From DASXHY01 sp036272195 (GTDB lineage: Bacteria; Verrucomicrobiota; Verrucomicrobiia; Limisphaerales; DASXHY01): a stretch of DNA of 64,000 nucleotides. This document shows positions 15,660 through 23,908 of the stretch, one piece after another; position 1 is the stretch's first letter, and each line of letters starts with the position of its first letter. The position numbers and the translations under genes were made by a program. The stretch spans positions 48,683-112,682 of the forward strand of contig DATAZE010000007.1 of NCBI GenBank assembly GCA_036272195.1. Direction: 5' to 3'. The notes beneath the pieces are model-generated. The model made no database searches and was not told the origin of the DNA. It saw nothing but the letters and a program-made list of their open reading frames with translations.

Positions 15660-16403
15660 ATGGACGATACTTTAAAAGGAAAAGTCGCGCTGGTCACCGG
15701 CGCATCACGCGGCATTGGGCGCGCCATTGCGGAACGGCTGGCAAAATCCGGCACGGCCGTCGCGGTCAACTACGCCAAAAATTCGGACGAGGCGCAAAAA
15801 ACCGTCGCGGACATCAAGGCTGCGGGAGGAAACGCGTTCGCGATTCAGGCGGACGTGGGCCGCGTGCCGGAAATCATCCGGATGTTTGATGAAACCATCG
15901 GGCACTTCGGGAAACTGGATATCTTGGTTAATAACGCCGGCATCATGTTCCTCAAGTCTCTCGCCACCACGACGGAAGCGGATTTTGACCGGATCTTCGC
16001 CGTGAACGTAAAAGGCACTTTCTTCGCCTGCCAACAGGCTGCGACACGGCTTGCAGACGGCGGGCGAATCATCAATTTGTCCAGTTCCACCACTGCGCGG
16101 CTGCTGGCCGATTACTCTGCGTACGTGGGGACGAAGGGCGCCGTGGAGCAAATCACGCGTTCGCTGGCCAAGGAATTGGGTGCGCGCGGCATCACGGTCA
16201 ATGCCATTTCACCCGGCCCCACGGAAACGGAATTGTTCCTGACCGGCAAGACCCGCGAACAGATTGAATTTTTCTCCAAACAATCCGCCTTTGGCCGGCT
16301 GGGGAAACCGATGGAAATCGCAGAGACAGTCACGTTCCTGGCGAGCGACGCCGCGGGCTGGATCAGCGGCCAGAATATCCGTGTGAACGGCGGATTGGCT
16401 TAA
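15660..16403 (+). CDS. SDR-family oxidoreductase (FabG-like)
   Basis: 247 residues, a classical short-chain dehydrogenase. The NAD(P) loop is TGASRGIG (13-20), NNAG is at 91-94, and the catalytic Tyr-Lys pair is Y155/K159 in YSAYVGTKGAVEQ, with a serine in NLSSSTT before it. SPGPTETELF and the C-terminal DAAGWISGQNIRVNGG complete the pattern. Such enzymes reduce ketones to alcohols, 3-oxoacyl-ACP being one possible substrate; the exact substrate is unassigned. A GAGGAAAAC box precedes the ATG. It is a single-gene unit. Confidence 0.92.
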   Translation: MDDTLKGKVALVTGASRGIGRAIAERLAKSGTAVAVNYAKNSDEAQKTVADIKAAGGNAFAIQADVGRVPEIIRMFDETIGHFGKLDILVNNAGIMFLKSLATTTEADFDRIFAVNVKGTFFACQQAATRLADGGRIINLSSSTTARLLADYSAYVGTKGAVEQITRSLAKELGARGITVNAISPGPTETELFLTGKTREQIEFFSKQSAFGRLGKPMEIAETVTFLASDAAGWISGQNIRVNGGLA

Positions 16404-16427
16404 ACGAATCAGGGAATTCAACGCAAA

Positions 16428-16521
16428 GGCGCAAAGAAACGAAGACGCAAAGTGGGAGCGGAAACCGCTATCAACAGCAACTCAAAACTTTGCGTCTCTG
16501 CCCCTTTGCGTCTTTGCGTTT
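16428..16521. repeat. CAACGCAAAGGCGCAAAG inverted repeat
   Basis: The left arm (about 16428-16454, AACGCAAAGGCGCAAAG and GACGCAAAGT) is mirrored on the right (about 16487-16521, ACTTTGCGTCTCTGCCCC and TTTGCGTCTTTGCGTT). It lies between convergent transcription units just outside the ribosomal operon terminator. Confidence 0.8.
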
Positions 16522-16537
16522 AAAAACATCTCACAAC

Positions 16538-16566
16538 AAAAAAGCCCGTTCTTGCGAACGGGCTTT
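16538..16566 (-). terminator. Rho-independent terminator of the ribosomal protein/rpoA operon
   Basis: An 11-bp perfect stem (16541-16551 with 16556-16566) has a four-base loop and is followed on the minus strand by a run of T. It lies 21 bases past the rplQ stop. Confidence 0.95.
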
Positions 16567-16586
16567 ATAATTTGTTTCAAGCCTGA

Positions 16587-17087
16587 TCAGGCCTTGGCTT
16601 CTTCGCCTTCAGCTTTTTTCTTGCGGCCTTTGCCCTTCTTTTCAGCCTTCTCTTCCGACTTCGCTTCTGCCGTTGGTTTTTCTTCAACCGCAGCCGGCGC
16701 TACGCTCGACAAGTCCACCCATTCAAGTATGGCCATGTTGGCGGCGTCGCCCTGGCGGCGTCCGGCATATTTGCCGACGGTGCCGCCGAGCTTCACGATG
16801 CGTGTATAGCCGCCATTGCGGTCTTTTTGAGCCGGTGCGATTTCGGCGAACAGGATTTTGGTCGCGTCTTCCTGGTGCAGGCGGGCGGCAACCAGGCGGC
16901 GGGTGTGAATCGTGTCTTTCTTGCCAAGCGTGACGAGCTTTTCGGCCACGGAACGCGCGGCTTTCGCCTTCGCGAGCGTGGTGGTCACGCGCTTGTGTTT
17001 GATGAGGCTGCAAACCAGGTTGGCAAGCATCGCATTCCGGTGTTCACCGGTGCGGCCCAACTTGGCGGTGCGTTTTAAATGTCGCAT
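16587..17087 (-). CDS. rplQ: 50S ribosomal protein L17 with acidic/basic tail
   Basis: 166 residues. The L17 core occupies about residues 1-118, beginning MRHLKRTAKLGRTGEHRNAM and including TTLAKAKAARSVAEKLVTLGK and NGGYTRIVKLG. The last 40 residues are a low-complexity Lys/Glu/Ala tail that standard L17 lacks. The protein sits near the peptide exit of the large subunit. It is the last gene of the operon, downstream of rpoA, with a strong terminator 21 bases on. Confidence 0.97.
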   Translation of the reverse strand: MRHLKRTAKLGRTGEHRNAMLANLVCSLIKHKRVTTTLAKAKAARSVAEKLVTLGKKDTIHTRRLVAARLHQEDATKILFAEIAPAQKDRNGGYTRIVKLGGTVGKYAGRRQGDAANMAILEWVDLSSVAPAAVEEKPTAEAKSEEKAEKKGKGRKKKAEGEEAKA

Positions 17088-17103
17088 AACTAAATTCTTT
17101 CAT

Positions 17104-17175
17104 CCTCGTCCTCGTTCTCCTCCTCGTCCTCGAACCCTTTCCCGATTGCGGGGAGGAGCCGAGGACGAGGAGGAT
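17104..17175. repeat. CTCGTCCTCG-rich inverted repeat between rpoA and rplQ
   Basis: A run of TCGTCCTCGTTCTCC-like words (17104-17140) is mirrored by GAGCCGAGGACGAGGAGG (about 17155-17173). A related but shorter copy lies at about 54885-54930. Confidence 0.7.
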
Positions 17176-17189
17176 TGAAGACGAATTGG

Positions 17190-18212
17190 TTATCGATTGA
17201 CCAAAGTGTTGTTCTCTTCCTTCGGCGCGTCGAGCAAATCGGGCTCGAAGCTCATGCCGAGGGACAGACCCAAAGCGGTCAGCTTGTCTTTGATTTCGTT
17301 CAATGACTTCTTGCCGAAATTGCGATACTTGAGCATTTCGCTCTCGGTCTTCATCGCCAACTGGCCGACGGTCGTGATGTTCGCGTTGTTCAGGCAGTTC
17401 GCCGCGCGGACGCTCAGCTCGATTTCGTTCACGCTCATGTTGAGCAGTTTCTTGAGCTTGGACTTTTCCTCGTCCTGCTTGTCCACGACTTCCTCGAATT
17501 CCACGGCGCTCTTGTCGTAGCCGACAAATACGTCGAGGTGGTGCGCGAGGATGGCTGAGGCCTGAGTCAAGGCGTCATCCGGAGAAATGCGCCCGTCGGT
17601 CCAGACTTCCAGGACCAAACGGTCATAATCCGTGCGCTGGCCGACGCGGGCGCTTTCCACGAAATAGCGAACGCGCGTCACCGGGGAGAACAACGAATCA
17701 ATCGCCACCACGCCGATGGCCTGGTTGGGCTTCTTGTTTTCGTCGCCCGGCATGAATCCGCGGCCGACCTTTACTTCCAGCTCCATCTCGAACTTCTTTT
17801 TCTTGTCGAGCGTGCAAATGTGCTGGGTGGGGTTCACCAGTTCAACGTTCTGGTTGAGCTGGATGTCCGCCGCGGTCACTTCGCCTTCTTTGTTGGCGGA
17901 AAGCAACAGCGTTTGCGGATCGCGCGTGTGCGCCTTGAACAACACTTTCTTGAGATTCAAAACGATATCGGTCACGTCCTCCACGACGCCTTCAACGGTG
18001 GCGAATTCGTGCATCGCGCCGTCAATCTTGATGGAGGTGATGGCCGCGCCTTCGAGCGAGCTGAGGAGCACGCGGCGAAGGGAGTTACCAACGGTGTGGC
18101 CGTAGCCGGTTTCAAACGGTTCGGCGATGAATTTCGCGTAGGTATCGGTGCTGGTCGACTCATCCTTGGTCAACCGTTTGGGCATTTCAAAACGTCCTAG
18201 ACGTACTGGCAT
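17190..18212 (-). CDS. rpoA: DNA-directed RNA polymerase subunit alpha
   Basis: 340 residues, full length. The N-terminal assembly domain carries EPFETGYGHTVGNSLRRVLLSSLEGAAITSIKIDG, and the C-terminal domain (about 255-315) reads LSVRAANCLNNANITTVGQLAMKTESEMLKYRNFGKKSLNEI, the DNA- and activator-binding part. Alpha dimerises to nucleate RNA polymerase. The position between rpsD and rplQ is the classical alpha-operon order. The start could also be the internal ATG at MPKRLTK nine codons on. Confidence 0.98.
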   Translation of the reverse strand: MPVRLGRFEMPKRLTKDESTSTDTYAKFIAEPFETGYGHTVGNSLRRVLLSSLEGAAITSIKIDGAMHEFATVEGVVEDVTDIVLNLKKVLFKAHTRDPQTLLLSANKEGEVTAADIQLNQNVELVNPTQHICTLDKKKKFEMELEVKVGRGFMPGDENKKPNQAIGVVAIDSLFSPVTRVRYFVESARVGQRTDYDRLVLEVWTDGRISPDDALTQASAILAHHLDVFVGYDKSAVEFEEVVDKQDEEKSKLKKLLNMSVNEIELSVRAANCLNNANITTVGQLAMKTESEMLKYRNFGKKSLNEIKDKLTALGLSLGMSFEPDLLDAPKEENNTLVNR

Positions 18213-18301
18213 ATTTTCCTTTCAACAATTTTAATCTGGTTGCTCCGGTCTATTTATTCCCGCGACCGGCGCAACCCGTATAATTGTTTTTGCTCTTCAC
18301 C

Positions 18302-18357
18302 GTAGCGGCGGTCTGTGACCGTCGCCAATTTTTCCGGCGCTCACAGAGCGCCGCTAC
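18302..18357. repeat. GTAGCGGCG hairpin repeat between rpsD and rpoA
   Basis: Arms GTAGCGGCGGTCTGTGACCG (from 18302) and a right arm ending AGAGCGCCGCTAC at 18357 are inverted overall. Inside, the left palindrome is GGTCTGTGACC and the right GCTCACAGAGC, so the two arms are different members of one family. Confidence 0.85.
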
Positions 18358-18378
18358 AATTCAGAGCGGTTTGTTTAC

Positions 18379-18987
18379 TTAGCGGGAATAAAATTCGACG
18401 ACGGCCTGTTCGTTGGCGATCGGATTAATCTCGTCGCGCGTCGGAATGCGCATCACGACACCCTTGAATTCTTCCTTGTTCAGCGACATCCAATCCGGCA
18501 CGGCGCGGCTGGTGGACATTTCAAGGTTCTTGGTGGCCAACTGGCGCGACACGTTCGTGTTCTTGACCGTGATGATGTCATTCACCTTGAGGCTGAATGA
18601 CGGCACGTTGACCTTGCGGCCATTCACTTGAATGTGACCGTGCGAGACCATCTGGCGCGCCGCGGCGCGCGTGCTGGCCAGGCCGAGATGAAAAACCACG
18701 TTGTCGAGGCGCGTCTCCAAAATCTGCAGCATCTGCTCGCCGGTAACACCGCGGCGGCGCAGCGCCTTCTCGTAAACGCCGCGAAACTGGCGTTCGAGCA
18801 GGCCGTAATAATAACGGAGCTTCTGCTTCTCGATGAGGCCGAGGCCGTAATCGGTGTGCTTGCGGCGGGACTTCGGGCCGTGAACGCCCGGGCCGTAGTT
18901 GCGGCGTTCCAAATATTTTGAAGGGCCGAAGATCGGAATTCCGAACCGGCGGCTGATGCGAACGCGGGGACCTGTATAACGAGCCAT
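18379..18987 (-). CDS. rpsD: 30S ribosomal protein S4
   Basis: 202 residues. MARYTGPRVRISRRFGIPIF opens the N-terminal domain, which lacks the zinc cysteines (C-minus type). The S4 RNA-binding domain is at about 90-150: RLDNVVFHLGLASTRAAARQMVSHGHIQVNGRKV. S4 nucleates 30S assembly on 16S rRNA and in many bacteria represses its own operon. It is located between rpsK and rpoA, as in the alpha operon. Confidence 0.98.
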   Translation of the reverse strand: MARYTGPRVRISRRFGIPIFGPSKYLERRNYGPGVHGPKSRRKHTDYGLGLIEKQKLRYYYGLLERQFRGVYEKALRRRGVTGEQMLQILETRLDNVVFHLGLASTRAAARQMVSHGHIQVNGRKVNVPSFSLKVNDIITVKNTNVSRQLATKNLEMSTSRAVPDWMSLNKEEFKGVVMRIPTRDEINPIANEQAVVEFYSR

Positions 18988-19023
18988 AAAATTTACGGTT
19001 TACTATAAACGATTTACGAATTT

Positions 19024-19632
19024 TTACACGCGGCGCTTTTTGCGCGGGCGGCAGCCATTGTGCGGGACGGGCGTCACGTCTTTGATGGTCGTGATTTCCA
19101 GGCCAATCGCCTGCAACGCGCGAATCGCCGATTCACGGCCCGAGCCGGGGCCTTTGACCCGGATTTCCACTTCCTTCATGCCATGGGACATCGCCTGGCG
19201 GGCGGCGTCCTGCGCCACCTGTTGCGCGGCGTAAGCCGTGCTCTTGCGCGAGCCTTTGAAACCCACGCGACCGGCGCTCGACCAACCCAGCAGGTTTCCC
19301 TGCATGTCGGTAATCGTGACCTGCGTGTTGTTGAACGTCGCGAGAATGTTCGCGATGCCCACGGAAATGTTTTTCGCGCCCTTGGCTTTGACGATTTTCT
19401 TGCCGGCCAAATCATCGGCCAGCAATTCCGCGGCGGTGGGAGCCGAACCGGCGACGGCAACGGCGCCTTCAGCGGGTTTGGGGGCTTCGGCCGCGGCGGC
19501 AGGAGCGCCACCGGCAGCCGGGGCTTTCTTCGCCTTGGTTTCGTCAGCGGCCTTCGCCGGCTTTTCAGCGGCGGGAGCGCCTTCGGGTTTGCCCTCTTTT
19601 TTCGGCGCGGGTTTTTTCTTTTCGTCAGCCAT
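19024..19632 (-). CDS. rpsK: 30S ribosomal protein S11 with long N-terminal extension
   Basis: 202 residues, against about 130 for ordinary S11. The canonical S11 domain is residues about 80-202: KAKGAKNISVGIANILATFNNT, the conserved SAGRVGFKGSRKSTAYAAQ and the end TPVPHNGCRPRKKRRV. The first 75 residues are an Ala/Lys/Pro-rich low-complexity extension starting MADEKKKPAPKKEG. The extension is in frame with no internal start next to the core, so it appears genuine. S11 sits on the 30S platform near the mRNA exit. Gene order rpsM-rpsK-rpsD is standard. Confidence 0.97.
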   Translation of the reverse strand: MADEKKKPAPKKEGKPEGAPAAEKPAKAADETKAKKAPAAGGAPAAAAEAPKPAEGAVAVAGSAPTAAELLADDLAGKKIVKAKGAKNISVGIANILATFNNTQVTITDMQGNLLGWSSAGRVGFKGSRKSTAYAAQQVAQDAARQAMSHGMKEVEIRVKGPGSGRESAIRALQAIGLEITTIKDVTPVPHNGCRPRKKRRV

Positions 19633-19670
19633 TGGATCAGTTCGGAGTTAAATTTTGAGAGTTGAAAGGC

Positions 19671-20066
19671 TTAATGGATGCCGGTCTTGGCATTTGGGTT
19701 GCGTTGCACGCCGACCGTCTTGCGCGGACCTTTGCGCGTGCGGGCGTTGGTTTGCGTGCGCTGGCCGCGCACCGGGAGACCGCGCATGTGGCGGACGCCG
19801 CGATAGCACTTGATGCCCTGCAGACGCTTGAGGTTCATGCCGATTTCGCGGCGGAGATCACCTTCAATGACATACTTCCCATCCTGGATGGCGTGGACGA
19901 TCTGCGAGAGCTGCGCTTCGCTGAGGTCCTTGGCCCGGATCTTCGGGTCGATGTTGGCCTTGGCCAAAATCTCGATCGCGTTAGTCGGGCCGATGCCATA
20001 AATATACCGCAGCGCAATATCAATGCGCTTATTCGGCGGAACTTCTACACCAATAATACGTGCCAT
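19671..20066 (-). CDS. rpsM: 30S ribosomal protein S13
   Basis: 131 residues. MARIIGVEVPPNKRIDIALRYIYGIG, GDLRREIGMNLKRLQGIKCYRGVRHMRGLPVRGQRT and the C-terminal TRKGPRKTVG are family-diagnostic. S13 lies in the 30S head and contacts the P-site tRNA and L5 across the subunit bridge. It begins four bases after rpmJ. Confidence 0.98.
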   Translation of the reverse strand: MARIIGVEVPPNKRIDIALRYIYGIGPTNAIEILAKANIDPKIRAKDLSEAQLSQIVHAIQDGKYVIEGDLRREIGMNLKRLQGIKCYRGVRHMRGLPVRGQRTQTNARTRKGPRKTVGVQRNPNAKTGIH

Positions 20067-20069
20067 AAA

Positions 20070-20183
20070 TTATCCTTGCCGTTGCTTGTGCCGTTTGTTG
20101 CTGCAAATGACCCGAATGACGCCCTTGCGCCGGATGATCTTGCAATTTTCGCAAAGCTTTTTGACTGATGCGCGAACTTTCAT
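20070..20183 (-). CDS. rpmJ: 50S ribosomal protein L36
   Basis: A 37-residue protein read from ATG 20183: MKVRASVKKLCENCKIIRRK, then GVIRVICSNKRHKQRQG. The C-x2-C plus C and H ligands of the zinc-binding form are all present. The position infA-rpmJ-rpsM is the conserved gene order. Confidence 0.97.
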   Translation of the reverse strand: MKVRASVKKLCENCKIIRRKGVIRVICSNKRHKQRQG

Positions 20184-20193
20184 TTGTTTCTTT

Positions 20194-20259
20194 GTAGCGG
20201 CGCTCTGTGAGCGTCGCGCTTTTTTTTTCTAAATGGCGGCGGTCACCGACCGCCGCTGC
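20194..20259. repeat. GTAGCGGCG hairpin repeat between infA and rpmJ
   Basis: Left unit 20194-20219 contains GCGCTCTGTGAGCG; right unit 20235-20259 contains GCGGCGGTCACCGACCGCCGC. A poly-T stretch (20220-20228) lies between them. The element separates infA from rpmJ within the operon. Confidence 0.85.
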
Positions 20260-20260
20260 A

Positions 20261-20473
20261 TTACTTTTCGACGATGATTCGCCCTTCCGATAAATCGTAG
20301 GGCGACATCTGCAATTTCACTTTATCGCCGGCCTTCGCGGCGAAGGTTTCCTTCGCCCTGCCGGTCGCATAGGCCAGGACTTTGTGGCCGTTGGACAATT
20401 CCACCCGATACAATCGGTGCGGCAATGTCTCGACCACTACACCTTCAACTTTGAAGGCACTTTCTCCGGCCAT
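20261..20473 (-). CDS. infA: Translation initiation factor IF-1
   Basis: 70 residues, exactly the usual size. VEGVVVETLPHRLYRVELSNGHKVLAYATGR and KVKLQMSPYDLSEGRIIVEK give the complete OB fold. IF-1 binds the 30S A site during initiation. The start ATG at 20473 lies inside the 3' end of map, so the genes overlap by 37 bases in different frames. The match begins right at MAGESAFKVEG, which supports this start. Confidence 0.97.
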   Translation of the reverse strand: MAGESAFKVEGVVVETLPHRLYRVELSNGHKVLAYATGRAKETFAAKAGDKVKLQMSPYDLSEGRIIVEK

Positions 20474-21219
20474 GTCAAAATCTCCGGTTCACCCTCGGTG
20501 ACCAGCACCGTATGCTCAAAATGAGCGGATAATGAACCATCTTGAGTGACCACTGTCCAGTCGTCATTCAAAATTTTTACGCGTGGCCCGCCGGCGTTCA
20601 CCATCGGCTCTATCGCTAAAGTCATGCCGGCTTCCAGTTTATCGTTGCTTCGCGAATCCACAAAATTCGGGATTTGCGGCTCTTCATGCATCGATTTTCC
20701 GACGCCATGCCCCACAAACTCGCGAACCACACTGAAACCGTTAGTTTCCACGTAGGTCTGGACCGCGCGCGATATATCCGTCACCCGGTTGCCCGCCAGC
20801 GCCTGCGCAATCCCTTCATACAGAGCTTTTTCCGTTACATCCATCAGCCTCTGCGCCAGCACACCGCAACCGCCCACCGCCACGGTCTTAGCCGTATCGC
20901 CGATATATCCATTATAAACCACGCCCACGTCCAGGCTTACGATATCGCCAAATTTCAAAACCCGGGGGCCAGCCAGCCCGTGAACGACTTGTTCATTCAC
21001 TGAAATACACGCCTGACACGGGTATTTGCGGTAACCGAGAAACGCGCTTTTAGCGCCGTAACTCTTCATCCGCTGCGCCGCGTATTCATCCACCTGCTTC
21101 GTCGTTACGCCAGGCTCGATGAACGCCGCCACTTCATTCAACACCGCACCCGCTATCGCGCATGCCGGCCGCATCGCTTCCAACTCCTGCTCACTCTTCA
21201 AAATGATCTTCTTTTTCAC
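20437..21219 (-). CDS. map: Methionine aminopeptidase, type I
   Basis: 260 residues. The metal-site pattern is complete: the aspartates in SLDVGVVYNGYIGDTAKT, the histidine in REFVGHGVGKSMHEEPQIPNF, and the glutamates in TLAIEPMVN and HFEHTVLVTE. The enzyme removes the initiator methionine from nascent proteins. It follows secY after 60 bases, without adk between them, and overlaps infA by 37 bases. Confidence 0.97.
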   Translation of the reverse strand: MKKKIILKSEQELEAMRPACAIAGAVLNEVAAFIEPGVTTKQVDEYAAQRMKSYGAKSAFLGYRKYPCQACISVNEQVVHGLAGPRVLKFGDIVSLDVGVVYNGYIGDTAKTVAVGGCGVLAQRLMDVTEKALYEGIAQALAGNRVTDISRAVQTYVETNGFSVVREFVGHGVGKSMHEEPQIPNFVDSRSNDKLEAGMTLAIEPMVNAGGPRVKILNDDWTVVTQDGSLSAHFEHTVLVTEGEPEILTWPEKVPSKLKV

Positions 21220-21279
21220 CGTAATATCTTAACCCGAAAATGGCCGTTGCGCCGACCCGCCCGGGTTAAGAGCAGGAAC

Positions 21280-22665
21280 TTAAAAACGGCCCTTTACGCG
21301 CCCCTTCTTCAAAAACCCATCATAATGCCGCATCAACAAATGTGATTCCATCTGGCGCATCGTGTCGAGCATGACGCCCACGGCGATCAACATGCTGGTG
21401 CCGCCAAAAAACTGCGAAACTGTCCACGGCACGTGCATGATGCGACCGAGGATAATCGGTATCACCGAAATGATGACCAGGAAGATCGCGCCCGCGAGCG
21501 TGATGCGGCTCATCGTATTGTGCAGGTAATCACTGGTTGCCTGACCCGGCCGCACGCCGGGAATATAACCGCCATTTTTCTTCAGATCATCGGCGATTTG
21601 CAATTCATTGAACTGTGTCGCCACCCAGAAATACGAGAAAAACAGGATCAGCAACGAATAGAGGAAAATGTAAAGGAACCCGCCTTCGTTGAGGTAATTG
21701 GCGATGTCGATGAAAAATTTAATGTTAAAACTCTTGCCCATGAACAACGCCGCCTTTTGCGGAAACATCAGGATCGATTGCGCGAAAATGACCGGCATCA
21801 CGCCCGCGTAGTTCACCCGCAACGGCATGTAATTCGTGCCGCCCGCATAAACCTTGCGCCCCACCGCCCGCTGGGCATACGTCACCGGTATCTTTCTCTC
21901 CGCCTGGGTCACTGCAATGATTCCCGCAATCACGCCGGCGAGCAAAAGCAGCAGGGCAATCGCATGGCCGATGTTGCCTCTCGTTTCCGGTCCCGCGCCT
22001 GCAAACATATCGCGAACGCCGAGCACGGCCTGCGGCAACCGCGACAAAATGTTAATCGTGATGATGAGCGAGACACCGTTGCCAATGCCTCGATCAGTTA
22101 TTTGCTCACCCAGCCACATCAGCAGCATCGTGCCGGTCGTCAAAACAAACATCGTCTGAATCCGGTACCACCAGATCCAATGTTCCGGATAAAGCACCAG
22201 CGGATTGGCCAGCTTGATTTGCAGCACGGATTCCGGATGCTCGTAGCCGATCGCTGTCAGCAAACCTTGCCCCAAACAGAGCAGGACCGTCAGGTAACGG
22301 CCATATTGGATGATTTTCGCGCGCCCGCCTTCTTCCCGGGCCATCTTGCTCAGTTGCGGCACCACTGCGGTCAACAACTGAATAATGATCGTTGCGCTGA
22401 TATACGGAATGATGGTCAACGCACCAATGGCGCAGTTCTGGATCGCGCCGCCGGAAAACGCGCTGAGCAGACCCAGAGGCCCGCCGCCGCCATTGCGTTG
22501 CGCATCGTCGAAAGCCTGGTTCAAGGCCGTCGCATCCAATCCCGGGATGTGGATATAGGCCGTCAACCGGCAGATGGCCAGGACAACGACTGTAAAAATA
22601 ATCCGGGATTTTAACTCCGGGATTTTGAAGCAGTTGCTGAAGGTGTTAGCGATGGAGCGAAACAT
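21280..22665 (-). CDS. secY: Protein translocase subunit SecY
   Basis: 461 residues with about ten transmembrane segments. Conserved blocks include the plug region with GGGPLGLLSAFSGGAIQNCAIGALTIIPYISATIIIQLL, the RGIGNGVSLIIT motif, and the C-terminal loop VRPGQATSDYL. SecY forms the protein-conducting channel of the inner membrane with SecE and SecG. It starts eight bases after rplO, as in the spc operon. Confidence 0.98.
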   Translation of the reverse strand: MFRSIANTFSNCFKIPELKSRIIFTVVVLAICRLTAYIHIPGLDATALNQAFDDAQRNGGGGPLGLLSAFSGGAIQNCAIGALTIIPYISATIIIQLLTAVVPQLSKMAREEGGRAKIIQYGRYLTVLLCLGQGLLTAIGYEHPESVLQIKLANPLVLYPEHWIWWYRIQTMFVLTTGTMLLMWLGEQITDRGIGNGVSLIITINILSRLPQAVLGVRDMFAGAGPETRGNIGHAIALLLLLAGVIAGIIAVTQAERKIPVTYAQRAVGRKVYAGGTNYMPLRVNYAGVMPVIFAQSILMFPQKAALFMGKSFNIKFFIDIANYLNEGGFLYIFLYSLLILFFSYFWVATQFNELQIADDLKKNGGYIPGVRPGQATSDYLHNTMSRITLAGAIFLVIISVIPIILGRIMHVPWTVSQFFGGTSMLIAVGVMLDTMRQMESHLLMRHYDGFLKKGRVKGRF

Positions 22666-22673
22666 GGCGCGAC

Positions 22674-23147
22674 TTAAGCCTTCGCAGTTTCAGCCTTTTT
22701 CCCACCGACCACTTCGCAGCTGCCACCCTTGGCCTCGATCTTGGCCTTGGCGGAAGCACTGAACGCGTGCGCGCTGACAGAAAGCTTTTTGGTCACTTCG
22801 CCACCGCCGAGAATCTTGACGCCATGGCCCTTGCCGTTGGCCAAGCCGATGCTTTTCAACGCCGCAAAATCCACTTTCGCGCCGTCTTCAAAAACATTCA
22901 ACGAATCGAGATTCACCGGAATGTAAATCGTGGTGTGGCGCGCATTGTTGAAACCGCGCTTGGGGATGCGGCGGATGAGCGGCATCTGGCCGCCTTCAAA
23001 ACCGATGCGGATGGAACTGCCGGACCGGGCCGTCTGGCCCTTGCCACCGCGTCCCGCCGTTTTGCCGTGACCGCTCGACTCACCCTGGCCCAGCCGCTTG
23101 CGACGGTGCTTGGCGCCCGGACGAGGTTTTAAATCATGTAAACGCAT
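22674..23147 (-). CDS. rplO: 50S ribosomal protein L15
   Basis: 157 residues. MRLHDLKPRPGAKHRRKRLGQGESSGHGKTAGRGGKGQTARSG is the hallmark Gly-rich start; FEGGQMPLIRRIPKRGF is the second signature. L15 is a late-assembling large-subunit protein. L30 (rpmD), usually between rpsE and rplO, is absent: only 39 bases separate the two genes, and these hold a repeat unit. Confidence 0.98.
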   Translation of the reverse strand: MRLHDLKPRPGAKHRRKRLGQGESSGHGKTAGRGGKGQTARSGSSIRIGFEGGQMPLIRRIPKRGFNNARHTTIYIPVNLDSLNVFEDGAKVDFAALKSIGLANGKGHGVKILGGGEVTKKLSVSAHAFSASAKAKIEAKGGSCEVVGGKKAETAKA

Positions 23148-23155
23148 AATTTTAT

Positions 23156-23178
23156 GTAGCGGCGGTCTGTGACCGCCG
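23156..23178. repeat. Single GTAGCGGCGGTCTGTGACCGCC unit between rpsE and rplO
   Basis: One hairpin unit of the family occupies nearly the entire 39-base gap where rpmD would normally sit. The palindrome is GGCGGTCTGTGACCGCC. Confidence 0.85.
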
Positions 23179-23186
23179 GAAAATCT

Positions 23187-23885
23187 TTATTTTGCCGGAA
23201 CTGCTTCGGGAGCCTTGGGCGTCTCCACTTTTTTAATCTGCAAGCCGCGAGCCTTGTAAATGTCCTCACGCAGACGCAGGCTCAAGAGCGCATTCAACGT
23301 GGCTTTCACCACGTTCGCGGCATTCTTGGAACCGAGCGATTTGCTCAGGATGTCCTTCACGCCGGCGGATTCGAGCACCGCGCGGACGGTTTTACCGGCG
23401 ATGATGCCCGTTCCGGGCGAGGCCGGGCGGAGCAGCACTCTCGCGCCGCCATAATGATAAAAGACTTCGTGGGGAATCGTCGGGCCTTTCAAGGAAACGC
23501 CGACCATGTTGCCACGGGCGGATTCGCCACCTTTGCGGATCGCGTCCGCGACTTCGCCAGCTTTGCCCATGCCCACGCCGACGCGGCCTTTTTTGTCGCC
23601 CACCACAACGAGCGCGCTGAAATTGAACCGGCGTCCGCCTTTCACGACCTTGGCGGAGCGGTTGATGAAGACAACCTTCTCGACCAGCTCTTCACCGCTC
23701 TGCGCATCGAAATTGACTTCCGCTTCCGGACGGCGGCGTCCACGGCCCGGACCACCGCGTCCGCGATCGCCACCACCGCGCTGGTGCTGCGGCTGCGGAG
23801 GTTGCGGCGGTTGCACTTGCTGCTGCCCGGGAGCGGGCTGCTCTTCAGCGCCGCCTGCTGCTACAATATTATTTTCGTCAGCCAC
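23187..23885 (-). CDS. rpsE: 30S ribosomal protein S5 with Gln/Pro/Arg-Gly-rich N-terminus
   Basis: 232 residues compared with about 165 for typical S5. The S5 core begins near residue 63: EELVEKVVFINRSAKVVKGGRRFNFSALVVVGD, with GKAGEVADAIRKGGESARGNMV and the C-terminal fold following. The first 60 residues are Gln/Pro-rich and then RGG-like. S5 acts in translational accuracy and helicase activity at the mRNA entry. The position rplR-rpsE-rplO is as expected. Confidence 0.97.
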   Translation of the reverse strand: MADENNIVAAGGAEEQPAPGQQQVQPPQPPQPQHQRGGGDRGRGGPGRGRRRPEAEVNFDAQSGEELVEKVVFINRSAKVVKGGRRFNFSALVVVGDKKGRVGVGMGKAGEVADAIRKGGESARGNMVGVSLKGPTIPHEVFYHYGGARVLLRPASPGTGIIAGKTVRAVLESAGVKDILSKSLGSKNAANVVKATLNALLSLRLREDIYKARGLQIKKVETPKAPEAVPAK

Positions 23886-23908
23886 AATATCTTCTCTCTT
23901 CTTCGTTG

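Noticed and set aside
18992..19020. Possible promoter between rpsK and rpsD
   Set aside because: The sequence is a TTTACGAT-type dispersed repeat and shows no -35/-10 arrangement.
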